Of a DNA stretch of 56,802 bases, positions 49,472-56,802 are shown one piece after another. Position 1 is the stretch's first letter; each line of letters opens with the position of its first letter. Under the pieces are notes generated by a model. It had not been told where the DNA came from. It did not search any database and saw only the letters and a program-made list of their open reading frames with translations. A program made the translations under genes and the position numbers. Where the stretch lies: contig URCA01000023.1 of assembly GCA_900546265.1 (NCBI GenBank), forward strand, positions 1 to 56,802, in the 5' to 3' direction. The DNA comes from an uncultured Oscillospiraceae bacterium. Lineage in GTDB: Bacteria; Bacillota; Clostridia; Oscillospirales; Acutalibacteraceae.

Positions 49472-49670
49472 TATAGTATCCTCCTGTCTGTTAGTTTCTA
49501 AAATGCTGTACAGCATTATTCTACTGTATCTCCCATGTTGGGGTCAAGGCGCAAGAGAAAAATTTTTTCTTCTGTCCTAAAGCCAGAACCCTTGAAACCA
49601 CACAATCGTTTCCTCTCGGTAACTATCTAATCGTTACTTTCAGGTGCCTATACCACAATATTGTGCGTAC

Positions 49671-49699
49671 TTCACAGCGTCCCAAAGGTCTGCTATGAT
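49671..49699 (+). promoter_or_regulatory. Sigma-A promoter of the NAD(P)-binding oxidoreductase
   Basis: TTCACA (49671-49676), 17-base spacer, TATGAT (49694-49699). HxlR probably binds in this divergent region (49472-49762). Confidence 0.7.
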
Positions 49700-49762
49700 A
49701 CAGACAACGAAGGGAACCCCCCCGGCGTTCAAAAAATTTTAAAATCTATGGAGGTACGCAAC

Positions 49763-50392
49763 ATGAAAATCGCTGTTATCTGCGCCAATGGAAAGGCGGG
49801 TCTTCTGATTGTCAAGGAGGCCGTGGATCGTGGTCTGGATGTCACCGCCGTGGTCCGCGGGGCGAACCGATCCGCCGCCAGCAAGGTGATCACGAAAGAC
49901 CTGTTTGACCTGACTGCTGCCGATTTGAAGGGCTTCGACGCAGTGGTGGATGCGTTCGGCGCCTGGACACCGGATACGCTGGGCCAGCACAGCACGACAC
50001 TGAAGCACCTGTGTGATATTCTCAGCGGCACGGATACCCGCCTGCTGGTGGTAGGCGGAGCTGGGAGCCTGTACGTCAACCAGGAGCACACCGCCGTTGT
50101 ATCTGACGGCCCGGACTTTCCCGAGATGTTCAAGCCGCTGGCCGCTGCCATGGCCAAGGCCCTGGGCGAACTGCGCCAGCGCAAGGATGTCAAGTGGACC
50201 TACCTCAGCCCTGCCGGGGATTTCCAGGCAGAGGGTGAGCGAACCGGGGAATATATTCTGGGCGGCGAGGAGCTAACCTTGAACAGCAAAGGGGAAAGCG
50301 TCATTAGCTACGCCGACTACGCTATCGCCATGGTGGATGAAATCACCGGTGAAAGCCATATCCAGGAGCGGATTTCCGTGGTGAGCAAGTAA
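49763..50392 (+). CDS. NAD(P)-binding oxidoreductase (NmrA/atypical SDR type)
   Basis: The ATG at 49763 has GGAGG 8 bases upstream and gives 209 residues. The Rossmann start MKIAVICANGKAGLLIVKEAVDRG has a modified glycine loop (ANGKAG), followed by VTAVVRGANRS and FDAVVDAFGAW, as in NmrA-like and YwnB-like NAD(P)H-binding proteins. LLVVGGAGSLYV near residue 97 is also typical. There is no Tyr-x3-Lys catalytic pair in the usual place, so it may be a sensor or an oxidoreductase. It is commonly partnered with HxlR regulators. Confidence 0.9.
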   Translation: MKIAVICANGKAGLLIVKEAVDRGLDVTAVVRGANRSAASKVITKDLFDLTAADLKGFDAVVDAFGAWTPDTLGQHSTTLKHLCDILSGTDTRLLVVGGAGSLYVNQEHTAVVSDGPDFPEMFKPLAAAMAKALGELRQRKDVKWTYLSPAGDFQAEGERTGEYILGGEELTLNSKGESVISYADYAIAMVDEITGESHIQERISVVSK

Positions 50393-50404
50393 ACCCGAAA
50401 GGCG

Positions 50405-50446
50405 TAAGGGGCTGTTGCAAAATGTAAAATTTTGCAACAGCCCCTT
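50405..50446. repeat. TTGCAAAAT palindrome copy C
   Basis: TAAGGGGCTGTTGCAAAAT, 3-base loop plus A/T, then the complement, ending CCCCTTA. No T-run follows, unlike copies A and B, so termination is doubtful. It lies between the oxidoreductase and the macrodomain genes. Confidence 0.8.
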
Positions 50447-50478
50447 AGACCTGAAATCAGAAGCCGGGGAAAGTGATT

Positions 50479-51291
50479 ATGGAATATCTGAAACAAATAC
50501 AGCGGCTCAACACCATGCTGCTGGCGGAAATGCCCGAATACCAGCCGCAGGCGCAGGATTTTCCGCAGGACACGGCCAGTCAGCGGCGGCTGCTCCGCAG
50601 TCTGATGAATGTCCGCCCTCCCATGCCGCTGAAACGGGAGTTTCTCGCTATACAGGACAATCTTCTGTCTGCCGAGCGGGAGGCCAAAGGTGTGGTGGAG
50701 GGGGCGGCGCTGCCCCCCGTCAACGGCTGCCCGCAGATAGCCGTCTGGAAAGGGGATATTACCCGGCTGAGGGTGGACGCGATCGTAGACGCAGACAATG
50801 CTGCTCTTTTGGGCTGTTTCTGTCCCTGCCACGGCTGCATTGACAACGCTATTCACTCGGCGGCTGGCCTCCAGCTTCGGGACGAGTGCCATCAAATCAT
50901 GCAAGCCCAGGGGCACCCGGAGCCCACAGGACGGGCCAAGCTGACAAAAGGGTATAATCTTCCTGCCCGATATATCCTGCACACCGTCGGCCCCATCGTC
51001 CAAAGTCATGTTACCCGCCAGGCTCGGGAGGGCCTGGCGTCCTGCTACCGCTCCTGCCTGGAATTGGCGGCGGCTCATGGCTTGGAAAGCGTGGCATTCT
51101 GTTGTATCTCTACCGGAGAATTTCACTTTCCTAACCAGGAGGCCGCTGAAATCGCCGTGAAAGCCGTCAAGGACTTTCTCTGGTGGGAAACGTCCATCAA
51201 GAAGGTAATTTTCAATGTTTTCAAGGATATTGACGAAACGATTTACCACCGCATACTCCGTGCAGATTCAATCGCTGAAACAGGCCCTTAA
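50479..51291 (+). CDS. Zn-dependent macrodomain protein-ADP-ribose hydrolase (SirTM-linked type)
   Basis: The product has 270 residues. After a helical N-terminus the macrodomain starts near residue 87 (IAVWKGDITRL). The zinc site of this subfamily is seen as Cys113, His118 and Cys120 (LGCFCPCHGCIDN), and the ADP-ribose loop as ISTGEFHFP (210-218). The ribose-binding VNAAN block is VDADN (103-107), with the first Asn changed to Asp. Such enzymes remove ADP-ribose that the partner sirtuin adds. The next gene overlaps its last 77 bases in another frame, so the two are coupled. Confidence 0.93.
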   Translation: MEYLKQIQRLNTMLLAEMPEYQPQAQDFPQDTASQRRLLRSLMNVRPPMPLKREFLAIQDNLLSAEREAKGVVEGAALPPVNGCPQIAVWKGDITRLRVDAIVDADNAALLGCFCPCHGCIDNAIHSAAGLQLRDECHQIMQAQGHPEPTGRAKLTKGYNLPARYILHTVGPIVQSHVTRQAREGLASCYRSCLELAAAHGLESVAFCCISTGEFHFPNQEAAEIAVKAVKDFLWWETSIKKVIFNVFKDIDETIYHRILRADSIAETGP

Positions 51292-52087
51292 CAGCGCTGA
51301 CGCAGTGGTGGTCGGTGCGGGGGCCGGCCTTTCTGCTTCGGCAGGATTGACCTATTCCGGCCAGCGGTTTGAAGCACACTTCAAGGATTTTGCCGACAAG
51401 TATGGCATCCGGGATATGTACTCCGGGGGCTTCTATCCGTTTGCATCGCTGGAGGAGTATTGGGCGTGGTGGAGTCGCCACATCATGGTAAACCGCTACC
51501 AACGCGCTCCAAAGCCGGTCTATGATGCCCTGCTGGAATTCGTGGAGGATAAAGACTACTTTGTTCTGACCACAAATGTGGATCATCAATTCCAAATGGC
51601 GGGCTTTGATAAGAAACGGCTGTTCTATACCCAGGGAGATTATGGTCTGTGGCAATGCTCGGAGCCTTGCCATCAAAACACCTATGACAACGAAGAGGCT
51701 GTGCGCCGAATGCTTGCAGAGCAGCGAGACATGAAGGTGCCGTCAGAGCTTGTTCCCCGCTGCCCTGTATGCGGCAAGCCTATGAGCATGAACCTGCGGG
51801 CGGACAATACCTTTGTGCAGGATGAGGGTTGGTACACTGCCGCTGCCAGATATTCCGATTTCCTGCATCAGCATGGCCATGAAGCTGTATTGTTCCTGGA
51901 GCTGGGCGTAGGCTACAACACTCCGGGAATTATAAAGTACCCCTTCTGGCAGATGACCGCCCAAAATTCAAAAGCAGCGTATGCTTGTATTAACTATGGC
52001 GAGGCAGCTTGCCCGGAAGAAATTAAAAGCAAATCCATCTGTATCCACTACAATATAGAACAGGTGTTAAAAGACCTTCTGGGATAG
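51215..52087 (+). CDS. Class M sirtuin (SirTM), protein ADP-ribosyltransferase
   Basis: The product has 290 residues. The NAD loop is VVGAGAGLSASAG (residues 32-44). The catalytic region is TTNVDHQF with Asn121 and YTQGDYG with Gln140; the His of deacetylating sirtuins is absent. The Asn/Gln pair, 19 residues apart, equals the arrangement of the studied streptococcal SirTM (N118/Q137), which ADP-ribosylates a lipoylated GcvH-like protein. The zinc cysteines are CSEPC (near 147-151) and CPVC (near 183-186). AGAAGG lies 8 bases before the ATG. No GcvH-L or LplA2 gene is near, so the target is unknown. Confidence 0.93.
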   Translation: MFSRILTKRFTTAYSVQIQSLKQALNSADAVVVGAGAGLSASAGLTYSGQRFEAHFKDFADKYGIRDMYSGGFYPFASLEEYWAWWSRHIMVNRYQRAPKPVYDALLEFVEDKDYFVLTTNVDHQFQMAGFDKKRLFYTQGDYGLWQCSEPCHQNTYDNEEAVRRMLAEQRDMKVPSELVPRCPVCGKPMSMNLRADNTFVQDEGWYTAAARYSDFLHQHGHEAVLFLELGVGYNTPGIIKYPFWQMTAQNSKAAYACINYGEAACPEEIKSKSICIHYNIEQVLKDLLG

Positions 52088-52165
52088 CGGATACTCTATC
52101 TGCCGTACGATGGCAAAAGAGAGCAGCCCCCTGAAGAACCGTTTGCGGTCCATGAAGTGTGGCCC

Positions 52166-52933
52166 TCACCTTATGCCGAATAACCTTCGGGCGTTCTCCG
52201 CCGTCGCGCGCAGCACCTCTTCCGCGTCGATCCCCCGCGCCTGCGCGATCGTCTGCGCCGTATAGGCGATGAGGGAGGAGTCGCACCGCTTGCCCCGATG
52301 GGGCACCGGCGCCATATAGGGCGCGTCGGTCTCCACCAGCAGCCGGTCCAGCGGTACCGCCGCCGCCACCTCCACCGGCCGGCGGGCGTTCTTGAAGGTC
52401 ACCGCGCCCCCCAGCCCGATGTACAGCCCCAGCTTCACCGCCTCCCGCATGGTCTCCACGCTACCGGAAAAGCAGTGGATCACCCCCGCGGGCCGGTATT
52501 CCCGGAGTATCTCCAGGACATCCTCATGCGCCTCCCGGTCGTGCACGATGACCGGCGCGCCCAGCTGAGCCGCCAGCGCCGTCTGCCGCCGGAAGCGATC
52601 CTGCTGGACGGCCCGGGGACAGGCGTCCTCGTAATGGTAGTCCAGCCCGATTTCCCCGATGGCCACCACCTTGGGGTGGGCGTACAGCCGCCGCAGCTCG
52701 CGGAGATCCTCATCGGTCAGCGCCCCTGCCTCCTCGGGGTGGATCCCCACCGCCGCGTAGACATAAGGATACCGCTCAGCCAGCGCGATGGATGTGCGGG
52801 AGTAGGCGAGGTTGCTCGCCGCGTTGACCACCCCCACCACGCCCAGGGAGGGGAGCCGGCCGAGCAGCACGTCCCGATCCTCGTCGAACTGCTCCGCGTC
52901 GTAATGGGCGTGGGAATCGAAAATTCCTTCCAT
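52166..52933 (-). CDS. tatD: TatD family metal-dependent hydrolase
   Basis: TatD proteins are metal-dependent nucleases of the amidohydrolase fold (3'-5' DNA exonuclease, deacylase-like activities). The 255-residue protein has FDSHAHYD at residues 5-12, VGIHPEEAG near residue 62, GEIGLDYHYE near residue 92, VIVHDREA near residue 128, HCFSGS near residue 152 and LVETDAPYMAP near residue 197. It is directly downstream of metG on the same strand, the common Firmicute order. A terminator lies between the two. Confidence 0.96.
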   Translation of the reverse strand: MEGIFDSHAHYDAEQFDEDRDVLLGRLPSLGVVGVVNAASNLAYSRTSIALAERYPYVYAAVGIHPEEAGALTDEDLRELRRLYAHPKVVAIGEIGLDYHYEDACPRAVQQDRFRRQTALAAQLGAPVIVHDREAHEDVLEILREYRPAGVIHCFSGSVETMREAVKLGLYIGLGGAVTFKNARRPVEVAAAVPLDRLLVETDAPYMAPVPHRGKRCDSSLIAYTAQTIAQARGIDAEEVLRATAENARRLFGIR

Positions 52934-52952
52934 ATTCTATCCTCCATGAATA

Positions 52953-52980
52953 AAGGGCGGCCCGCTGGGCCGCCCTTTTG
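52953..52980 (-). terminator. Hairpin between metG and tatD
   Basis: AAAGGGCGGCCC, loop AGC on the metG strand, GGGCCGCCCTTT. It is symmetrical and follows the metG stop; partial readthrough to tatD is likely, as tatD has no clear promoter. Confidence 0.85.
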
Positions 52981-52983
52981 CGC

Positions 52984-54927
52984 TTATCGTATCTTGCTGC
53001 CCGGGGCGACCCCGTCCACAAACAGCACCTTGACGTTCTCGCCGTCGTCGGCGGCCAGGATCATCCCCTGGCTCTCCACCCCGCAGAGCACCGCGGGCTT
53101 GAGGTTGGCCACCAGGATTACCGAGCGGCCCTTCAAATCCTCCGGCGCGTACCACTTGGCGATGCCGGAGCAAACCGTCCGGGGCGTGTCCGTGCCGTCG
53201 TTCAGGGTGAGCTTCAGCAGCTTCTTGGCTTTTTTCACCGGCTCGCAGTCGACGATTTTCGCCGCCCGCAGATCCACCTGGGCGAAGGTCTCGATCCCAA
53301 TTTGTTCGAGGAAGGCCAGCCCCTGCGCCGGCTCCTCCGCCTTGGCCGGTGCAGCCGCGGCCGCCGCCTCCCGGATGGCGGCCAGCTCCTTTTCCATGTC
53401 GATGCGGGCGAACAGCGGGGCGGGCGTCCCCACCTGAAACCCTTCCGCTTTGCCGAATACCGCCGTCTCCATGCCGGTCAGTTCCGCCGGCGCCTGAATC
53501 TGCCGGAGAATTTCCTCCGCCGTCCCCGGGATGAAGGGGGTCAGCAGGATCCCCAGCAGCCGGATGCACTCGATAAGATTGTACAGCACCGCCTCCAGCC
53601 GGGGCTTATCCGCCTCGTCCTTGGCCAGCACCCAGGGCGCGGTCTCGTCGATGTATTTGTTGCACCGCTTGGCCAGACCCATCACCGCGTCCAGCGCCTC
53701 CGCGTTGTGGTAAACGTCCATCAGCCGGACGTAGCTGTCCGCCGTTTCCCCGGCCAAACGCCGCAGATCCGCGTCGGGCTCCTCGTCCCAGCCGGCCGGC
53801 CGGCGCACCTCACCGCCGAAATACTTGTTCGCCATGGCGATGCTGCGGTTGACCAGGTTGCCCAGCGTGTTGGCCAAATCCGCGTTGTACTTGGTAATGA
53901 AGCTCTCGTGGGTGATGGTGCCGTCCTGGGCGAAGGGGATTTCGCTGAGCAGATAATACCGCACCGCGTCCACTCCGAACCGGGCCGCCAAATCGTCGGC
54001 GTACAGCACGTTGCCCCTCGACTTGCTCATCTTATCCTCGCCGGACAGCAGCCACGGATGCCCCAGCACCTGCTTGGGAAGCGGCTCGCCCAGGGCCATC
54101 AGGATAATGGGCCAGTAGATGGTGTGAAACCGCACGATGTCCTTGCCGATGACATGCAAGTCCGCCGGCCAGTACTTCTGATAGTGCTCATCGCTCCCGT
54201 CCGGGTCGTACCCGCACCCGGTGATGTAGTTGGTCAGCGCGTCCAGCCACACGTATACCACGTGCTTCGGATCGAACTCCACCGGAATGCCCCAGGTAAA
54301 CGAGGTGCGGGACACGCACAAATCCGACAGCCCGGGTTTCAGGAAGTTGTTGATCATCTCGTTGCGGCGGGAATCCGGCTTGATGAAGTCCGGGTTCTCC
54401 TCATAATACTGCAGCAGCCGATCCTGGTACTTGCTCAGCCGCAGGAAATACGCTTCCTCCTTGGCGTCGGTCACATCCCGCCCGCAGTCGGGGCACTTGC
54501 CGTCTTTCAGCTGGCTGGCCGTAAAGAAGGATTCGCAGGGCACGCAGTATTTGCCCTCGTATTCGCCCTTGTAAATATCCCCCTGGTCGTACAGCTTTTT
54601 GAAAATCTTCTGCACCACCTTCTCATGATACCCGTCGGTGGTGCGGATGAATTTGTCGTAGGTGGTGTTCAGACAGTCCCAAACGGTGCGGATTTGCTCG
54701 GAAACGCCGTCGACGTAGGCTTTCGGAGAAATCCCCTGTTCCCGTGCGCAGTCCTCGATTTTCTGCCCGTGCTCGTCGGAACCGGTCAGGAAAAACACAT
54801 CGAACCCCATCATGCGCTTATACCGGGCGATCATGTCGGCGAGAACCACATCATAGGTGTTGCCGATATGCGGCTTGCGCGAGGTGTAGGCGATGGCGGT
54901 GGTCAGATAGAACTTCTTCTTTTCCAT
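52984..54927 (-). CDS. metG: Methionine--tRNA ligase MetG
   Basis: The product has 647 residues. Class I signatures are PHIGN (residues 19-23, HIGH equivalent) and KMSKS near residue 299. A zinc knuckle is CVPCESFF with CPDCG (residues about 127-147). The C-terminal EMAP/Arc1p-like tRNA-binding domain starts near residue 545 (IGIETFAQVDLRAAKI) and ends with the GVAPGSKIR strand. The fusion of the tRNA-binding domain is normal for Firmicutes. No T-box leader was found upstream. Confidence 0.97.
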   Translation of the reverse strand: MEKKKFYLTTAIAYTSRKPHIGNTYDVVLADMIARYKRMMGFDVFFLTGSDEHGQKIEDCAREQGISPKAYVDGVSEQIRTVWDCLNTTYDKFIRTTDGYHEKVVQKIFKKLYDQGDIYKGEYEGKYCVPCESFFTASQLKDGKCPDCGRDVTDAKEEAYFLRLSKYQDRLLQYYEENPDFIKPDSRRNEMINNFLKPGLSDLCVSRTSFTWGIPVEFDPKHVVYVWLDALTNYITGCGYDPDGSDEHYQKYWPADLHVIGKDIVRFHTIYWPIILMALGEPLPKQVLGHPWLLSGEDKMSKSRGNVLYADDLAARFGVDAVRYYLLSEIPFAQDGTITHESFITKYNADLANTLGNLVNRSIAMANKYFGGEVRRPAGWDEEPDADLRRLAGETADSYVRLMDVYHNAEALDAVMGLAKRCNKYIDETAPWVLAKDEADKPRLEAVLYNLIECIRLLGILLTPFIPGTAEEILRQIQAPAELTGMETAVFGKAEGFQVGTPAPLFARIDMEKELAAIREAAAAAAPAKAEEPAQGLAFLEQIGIETFAQVDLRAAKIVDCEPVKKAKKLLKLTLNDGTDTPRTVCSGIAKWYAPEDLKGRSVILVANLKPAVLCGVESQGMILAADDGENVKVLFVDGVAPGSKIR

Positions 54928-55174
54928 GGGAACTCCTCCTTCTTGTAAAATATTGCAGCGCGATATTTCTATATTGTACCATACTGTGGAAAAAATTCAA
55001 GAAGCCCCGTGCCGGAAAATGCGGAATCGAAATGTTCCACAATTCCGCGCCGTACGGAGAGACCATACCGTGGGAAATTGCTGAAATTCTCCGTGCACCG
55101 AACAAACTTTCCGTATCCGGCTTGACAACAGTCCACCGCTCTTTTATCCTATATTCTATATGTAAAACGAGGAA
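54928..55174. other. Divergent intergenic region between metG and the MATE gene
   Basis: The stretch is 247 bases long and AT-rich near metG (54950-54980). Apart from the MATE promoter no gene, hairpin or T-box is seen. Confidence 0.6.
55122..55150 (+). promoter_or_regulatory. Sigma-A promoter of the MATE gene
   Basis: TTGACA (55122-55127), 17-base spacer, TATCCT (55145-55150). Confidence 0.7.
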
Positions 55175-55933
55175 GTGCAAGAATTGAGCCAGTTTCAAAC
55201 CGACCTGACGCAGGGAAGCGTGTTCGGACAGCTGTTGAAGTTTTCCGTTCCCTTTCTGCTGTCCAACCTGCTGCAGGCCCTGTACAATATGGCCGATATG
55301 GTCATCGTGGGGCAGTTCGGCGGCGCGGTGGGCGCTTCGGCCGTGGGCATCGGCGGCCAGGTGACCATTCTCATCATCAACCTTATCAGCGGCCTAGCCG
55401 TGGGCGGCACCATCATGATCGCCCAGTTCATCGGCGCCAGACGGCAGCAGGAGGTGGAACGCACCGTCGGCACCATGTTCACTCTGTACGCCATTGCGGG
55501 CGCGGCCATCACCGTGATTATGCTGCTGATTAACCCCTGGGTGCTCCGCCTGATGCAGACCCCGGCTGATTGCTACGGCGAGGCCCTGGCCTATCTGAAT
55601 ATCTGCATGGGCGGCACCCTGTTCATCGTGGGCTACAATGCCGTCAGCGCCGTGCTGCGCGGCAAGGAAACCATTCTCCCCGCGGATGTAAAGGATACCA
55701 TCCGCAAATCCGCTGAACAGCACGCAAAAGACATTCTGGATCAGCTGCGTGAACTGAAGGTAGACCTGCGTTCTAACCCGGCAGTCTTCATTGGCGGCGG
55801 CTCTGTCCTGTTCCGGGATTATCTGGAGCATTCCCCTCTGGTAGCTTCTGCCAGTTTCGTAGAGAATGTGAACGCCAATGCCATCGGCTATCAGGCAATG
55901 GCAGAAGGGCAACTTTCTCTCCTGCGGGCTTAA
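55175..55933 (+). pseudogene. Chimeric ORF: MATE efflux transporter N-terminus fused in frame to a ParM-like C-terminus
   Basis: Of 252 residues, about 1-164 are a MATE family drug/Na+ antiporter N-terminus (LLKFSVPFLLSNLLQALYNMADMVIVGQFGG...; NICMGGTLFIVGYNAVSAVLRG). From about residue 165 (near 55665-55680) the sequence becomes the C-terminal third of a plasmid-type actin-like ParM/StbA protein (VFIGGGSVLFRDYLE, then NANAIGYQAMA). A MATE protein should go on for about 280 more residues. The GC content drops at the junction. It is either a recombination scar or an assembly error. TTG 55184 is an alternative start with better spacing to GAGGA. Confidence 0.8.
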
Positions 55934-55955
55934 CCTCAGACGGGGGTGAACCGCG

Positions 55956-56315
55956 TTGATTAGAGATGGAAAGTACCGTTACACCCTTCAATTTGGTATG
56001 GACACTGTCGAAGAACGGCAGGCAGGCCAGTTCCTTGAGCAACTGGGTAACAGGAAAAGCCCAATTATCGTGGCCGCCCTGAACAAATATCTGGAGGATA
56101 ACCCGGGGCTGCTGGATGGTCGGGTACACATTCAGGTTCATGTTTCCGATCTAAATACCCGGATGTTGGAAGATAAAATCCGGCAGCTGATCGAAGAACG
56201 GCTCAGCTCCAGTGTCCCGCTTCCTACACCAGCAGCTGCCAATCCCCATGAGAATGTGGAACAGGTTAGCGCAGACATCTTGGAAATGCTGAACGATCTG
56301 GACAGCTTTGGATAA
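55956..56315 (+). CDS. ParR/StbB-like partition protein
   Basis: The product has 119 residues from a TTG at 55956 with GGGGGTGA upstream. The first 50 residues (YRYTLQFGMDTVEERQAGQFLEQLGNRKSPIIVAALNKYL) resemble the ribbon-helix-helix part of the StbB/ParR-like proteins found after actin-like parM genes on clostridial plasmids and conjugative elements. The C-terminus (ILEMLNDLDSFG) resembles the short tail by which ParR touches ParM filaments. It follows the ParM-like part by 22 bases, so the pair is a partition operon whose parM gene is cut. Confidence 0.75.
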   Translation: MIRDGKYRYTLQFGMDTVEERQAGQFLEQLGNRKSPIIVAALNKYLEDNPGLLDGRVHIQVHVSDLNTRMLEDKIRQLIEERLSSSVPLPTPAAANPHENVEQVSADILEMLNDLDSFG

Positions 56316-56325
56316 TCAAAAAATC

Positions 56326-56365
56326 CCGGAGTTGGGTGATACCAATTCCGGGATTCTTCAATTTT
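56326..56365 (+). terminator. Terminator after the ParR-like gene
   Basis: AATCCCGGAGTTGG pairs with CCAATTCCGGGATT (one mismatch) around GTGATA, followed by CTTCAATTTT. Confidence 0.8.
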
Positions 56366-56411
56366 AGGAAATTATCCGGATGTCATTGGAGAAGGATAAT
56401 TCCTTACGTGA

Positions 56412-56774
56412 TCAAAGACGTCTTGCTATGCTGCTCCGATATGCATTGGGTGTCATCCCATAATATTTCTTAAATACAGAATCAAAATGTTTTACAGAGA
56501 GATACCCGACCTCACTTGCAATGTCACCCACTTTAGCCGCAGTGTGCGTGCTGAGGAGAAGCGTGGCTCGTTCCATCCGAAGGCGGAGTAAATACTTGGA
56601 ATATGGTTCTCCGCGTTCGGACTTGAAGACGCTGCTGAGATAAGCGGGGTTAACCTCCAAAGCGCTTGCGACTTCGTTCAAAGAAATAGGCTTGGAATAG
56701 TTCATTTGGATATAGTCCCTTGCCCGCTGTACCAGAACACTGGATTCGACATCTTCCAAAGGAAAAGCAGCATC
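56412..56774 (-). CDS. AraC-type DNA-binding domain, N-terminally truncated by the contig end
   Basis: About 120 residues of genuine coding sequence remain, with the two helix-turn-helix motifs of AraC/XylS proteins (ISLNEVASALEVNPAYLSSVFK and KVGDIASEVGYLSVKHFDSVFKKYYGMTPNAYR). The preceding VLVQRARDYIQMNYSK segment is typical for YesN-like response regulators or AraC proteins. The first codons of the open frame (MLFRSD) are translated Illumina adapter and do not belong to the gene. The sensing part is missing, so the signal cannot be guessed. Confidence 0.9.
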   Translation of the reverse strand, partial: DAAFPLEDVESSVLVQRARDYIQMNYSKPISLNEVASALEVNPAYLSSVFKSERGEPYSKYLLRLRMERATLLLSTHTAAKVGDIASEVGYLSVKHFDSVFKKYYGMTPNAYRSSIARRL

Positions 56775-56802
56775 AGATCGGAAGAGCACACGTCTGAACT
56801 CC
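56775..56802. other. Illumina TruSeq adapter remnant at the contig end
   Basis: The last 28 bases begin AGATCGGAAGAGCACACGTC and continue with the standard TruSeq read-1 adapter. It is a library artefact, not biology, and shows that the assembly was made from untrimmed reads. Confidence 0.98.

Noticed and set aside
51215..52087. Ordinary deacetylase sirtuin (CobB-like)
   Set aside because: The catalytic His is missing and the Asn/Gln pair of class M sirtuins is present; the overlapping Zn-macrodomain gene confirms the SirTM type.
56775..56789. MLFRSD as the N-terminus of the last AraC protein
   Set aside because: These codons are translated Illumina adapter.

Overview
The window looks like chromosomal DNA of a high-GC, endospore-forming anaerobic Firmicute, most likely of the Oscillospirales (Oscillospiraceae or Ruminococcaceae type). 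The reasons are sporulation genes (yqfC, yqfD, a YlbJ-like gene), the Bacillus-like order yqfC-yqfD-phoH-ybeY-dgkA-era-yqzL-recO, a perfect CIRCE operator, sigma-A promoters of the form TTGACA-N17-TATAAT, and clostridial families such as TIGR03905, TIGR03915/TIGR03916 and C_GCAxxG_C_C. The contig ends in an untrimmed Illumina adapter (56775-56802), so its last kilobase should be treated with caution.

Layout. 1-4.7 kb: arginine biosynthesis argJ-argB-argD-argF, with a repeat/hairpin cluster between argJ and argB. 4.8-7 kb: a small membrane protein, then aroF behind a strong promoter, a Tyr-containing leader ORF and an intrinsic terminator (probable attenuator). 7-11 kb: glyS and a 774-residue membrane protein. 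11-15 kb: hsp20 with CIRCE, then an amino-sugar/galactose group (NahK-like kinase, nucleotidyltransferase, galE). 15-19.3 kb: RNA m5C methyltransferase, MscS channel, TSCPD and PHP proteins. 19.6-30 kb: tRNA-Gly, a YlbJ-like gene, the yqfC-to-recO housekeeping cluster and mutS2. 30-36 kb: a two-gene DNA repair system whose promoter is covered by two LexA-like boxes, rlmB, and a degenerate P-type ATPase. 36-42.3 kb: an EF-G paralogue, a membrane protein, initiator tRNA-Met, and a divergent AraC / uroporphyrinogen-decarboxylase-family pair. 42.3-48.9 kb: a Dam-type restriction-modification pair, a double AbrB regulator, a cytidylate-kinase-like protein, a membrane protein, an iron alcohol dehydrogenase and a redox-type Cys protein.

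48.9-52.1 kb is an accessory island with lower GC. It holds a degraded large serine recombinase behind a long RNA-like hairpin, a divergent HxlR regulator and NAD(P)-binding oxidoreductase, and an overlapping Zn-macrodomain / class M sirtuin pair (SirTM). The last pair is a reversible protein ADP-ribosylation module without the lipoyl carrier protein and lipoate ligase usually linked to it, and is the most interesting system here. 52.2-55 kb returns to housekeeping (tatD, metG). The end carries a MATE transporter fused in frame to the C-terminus of a ParM-like protein, a ParR-like gene and a truncated AraC regulator. The fusion may be a real recombination or an assembly chimera.
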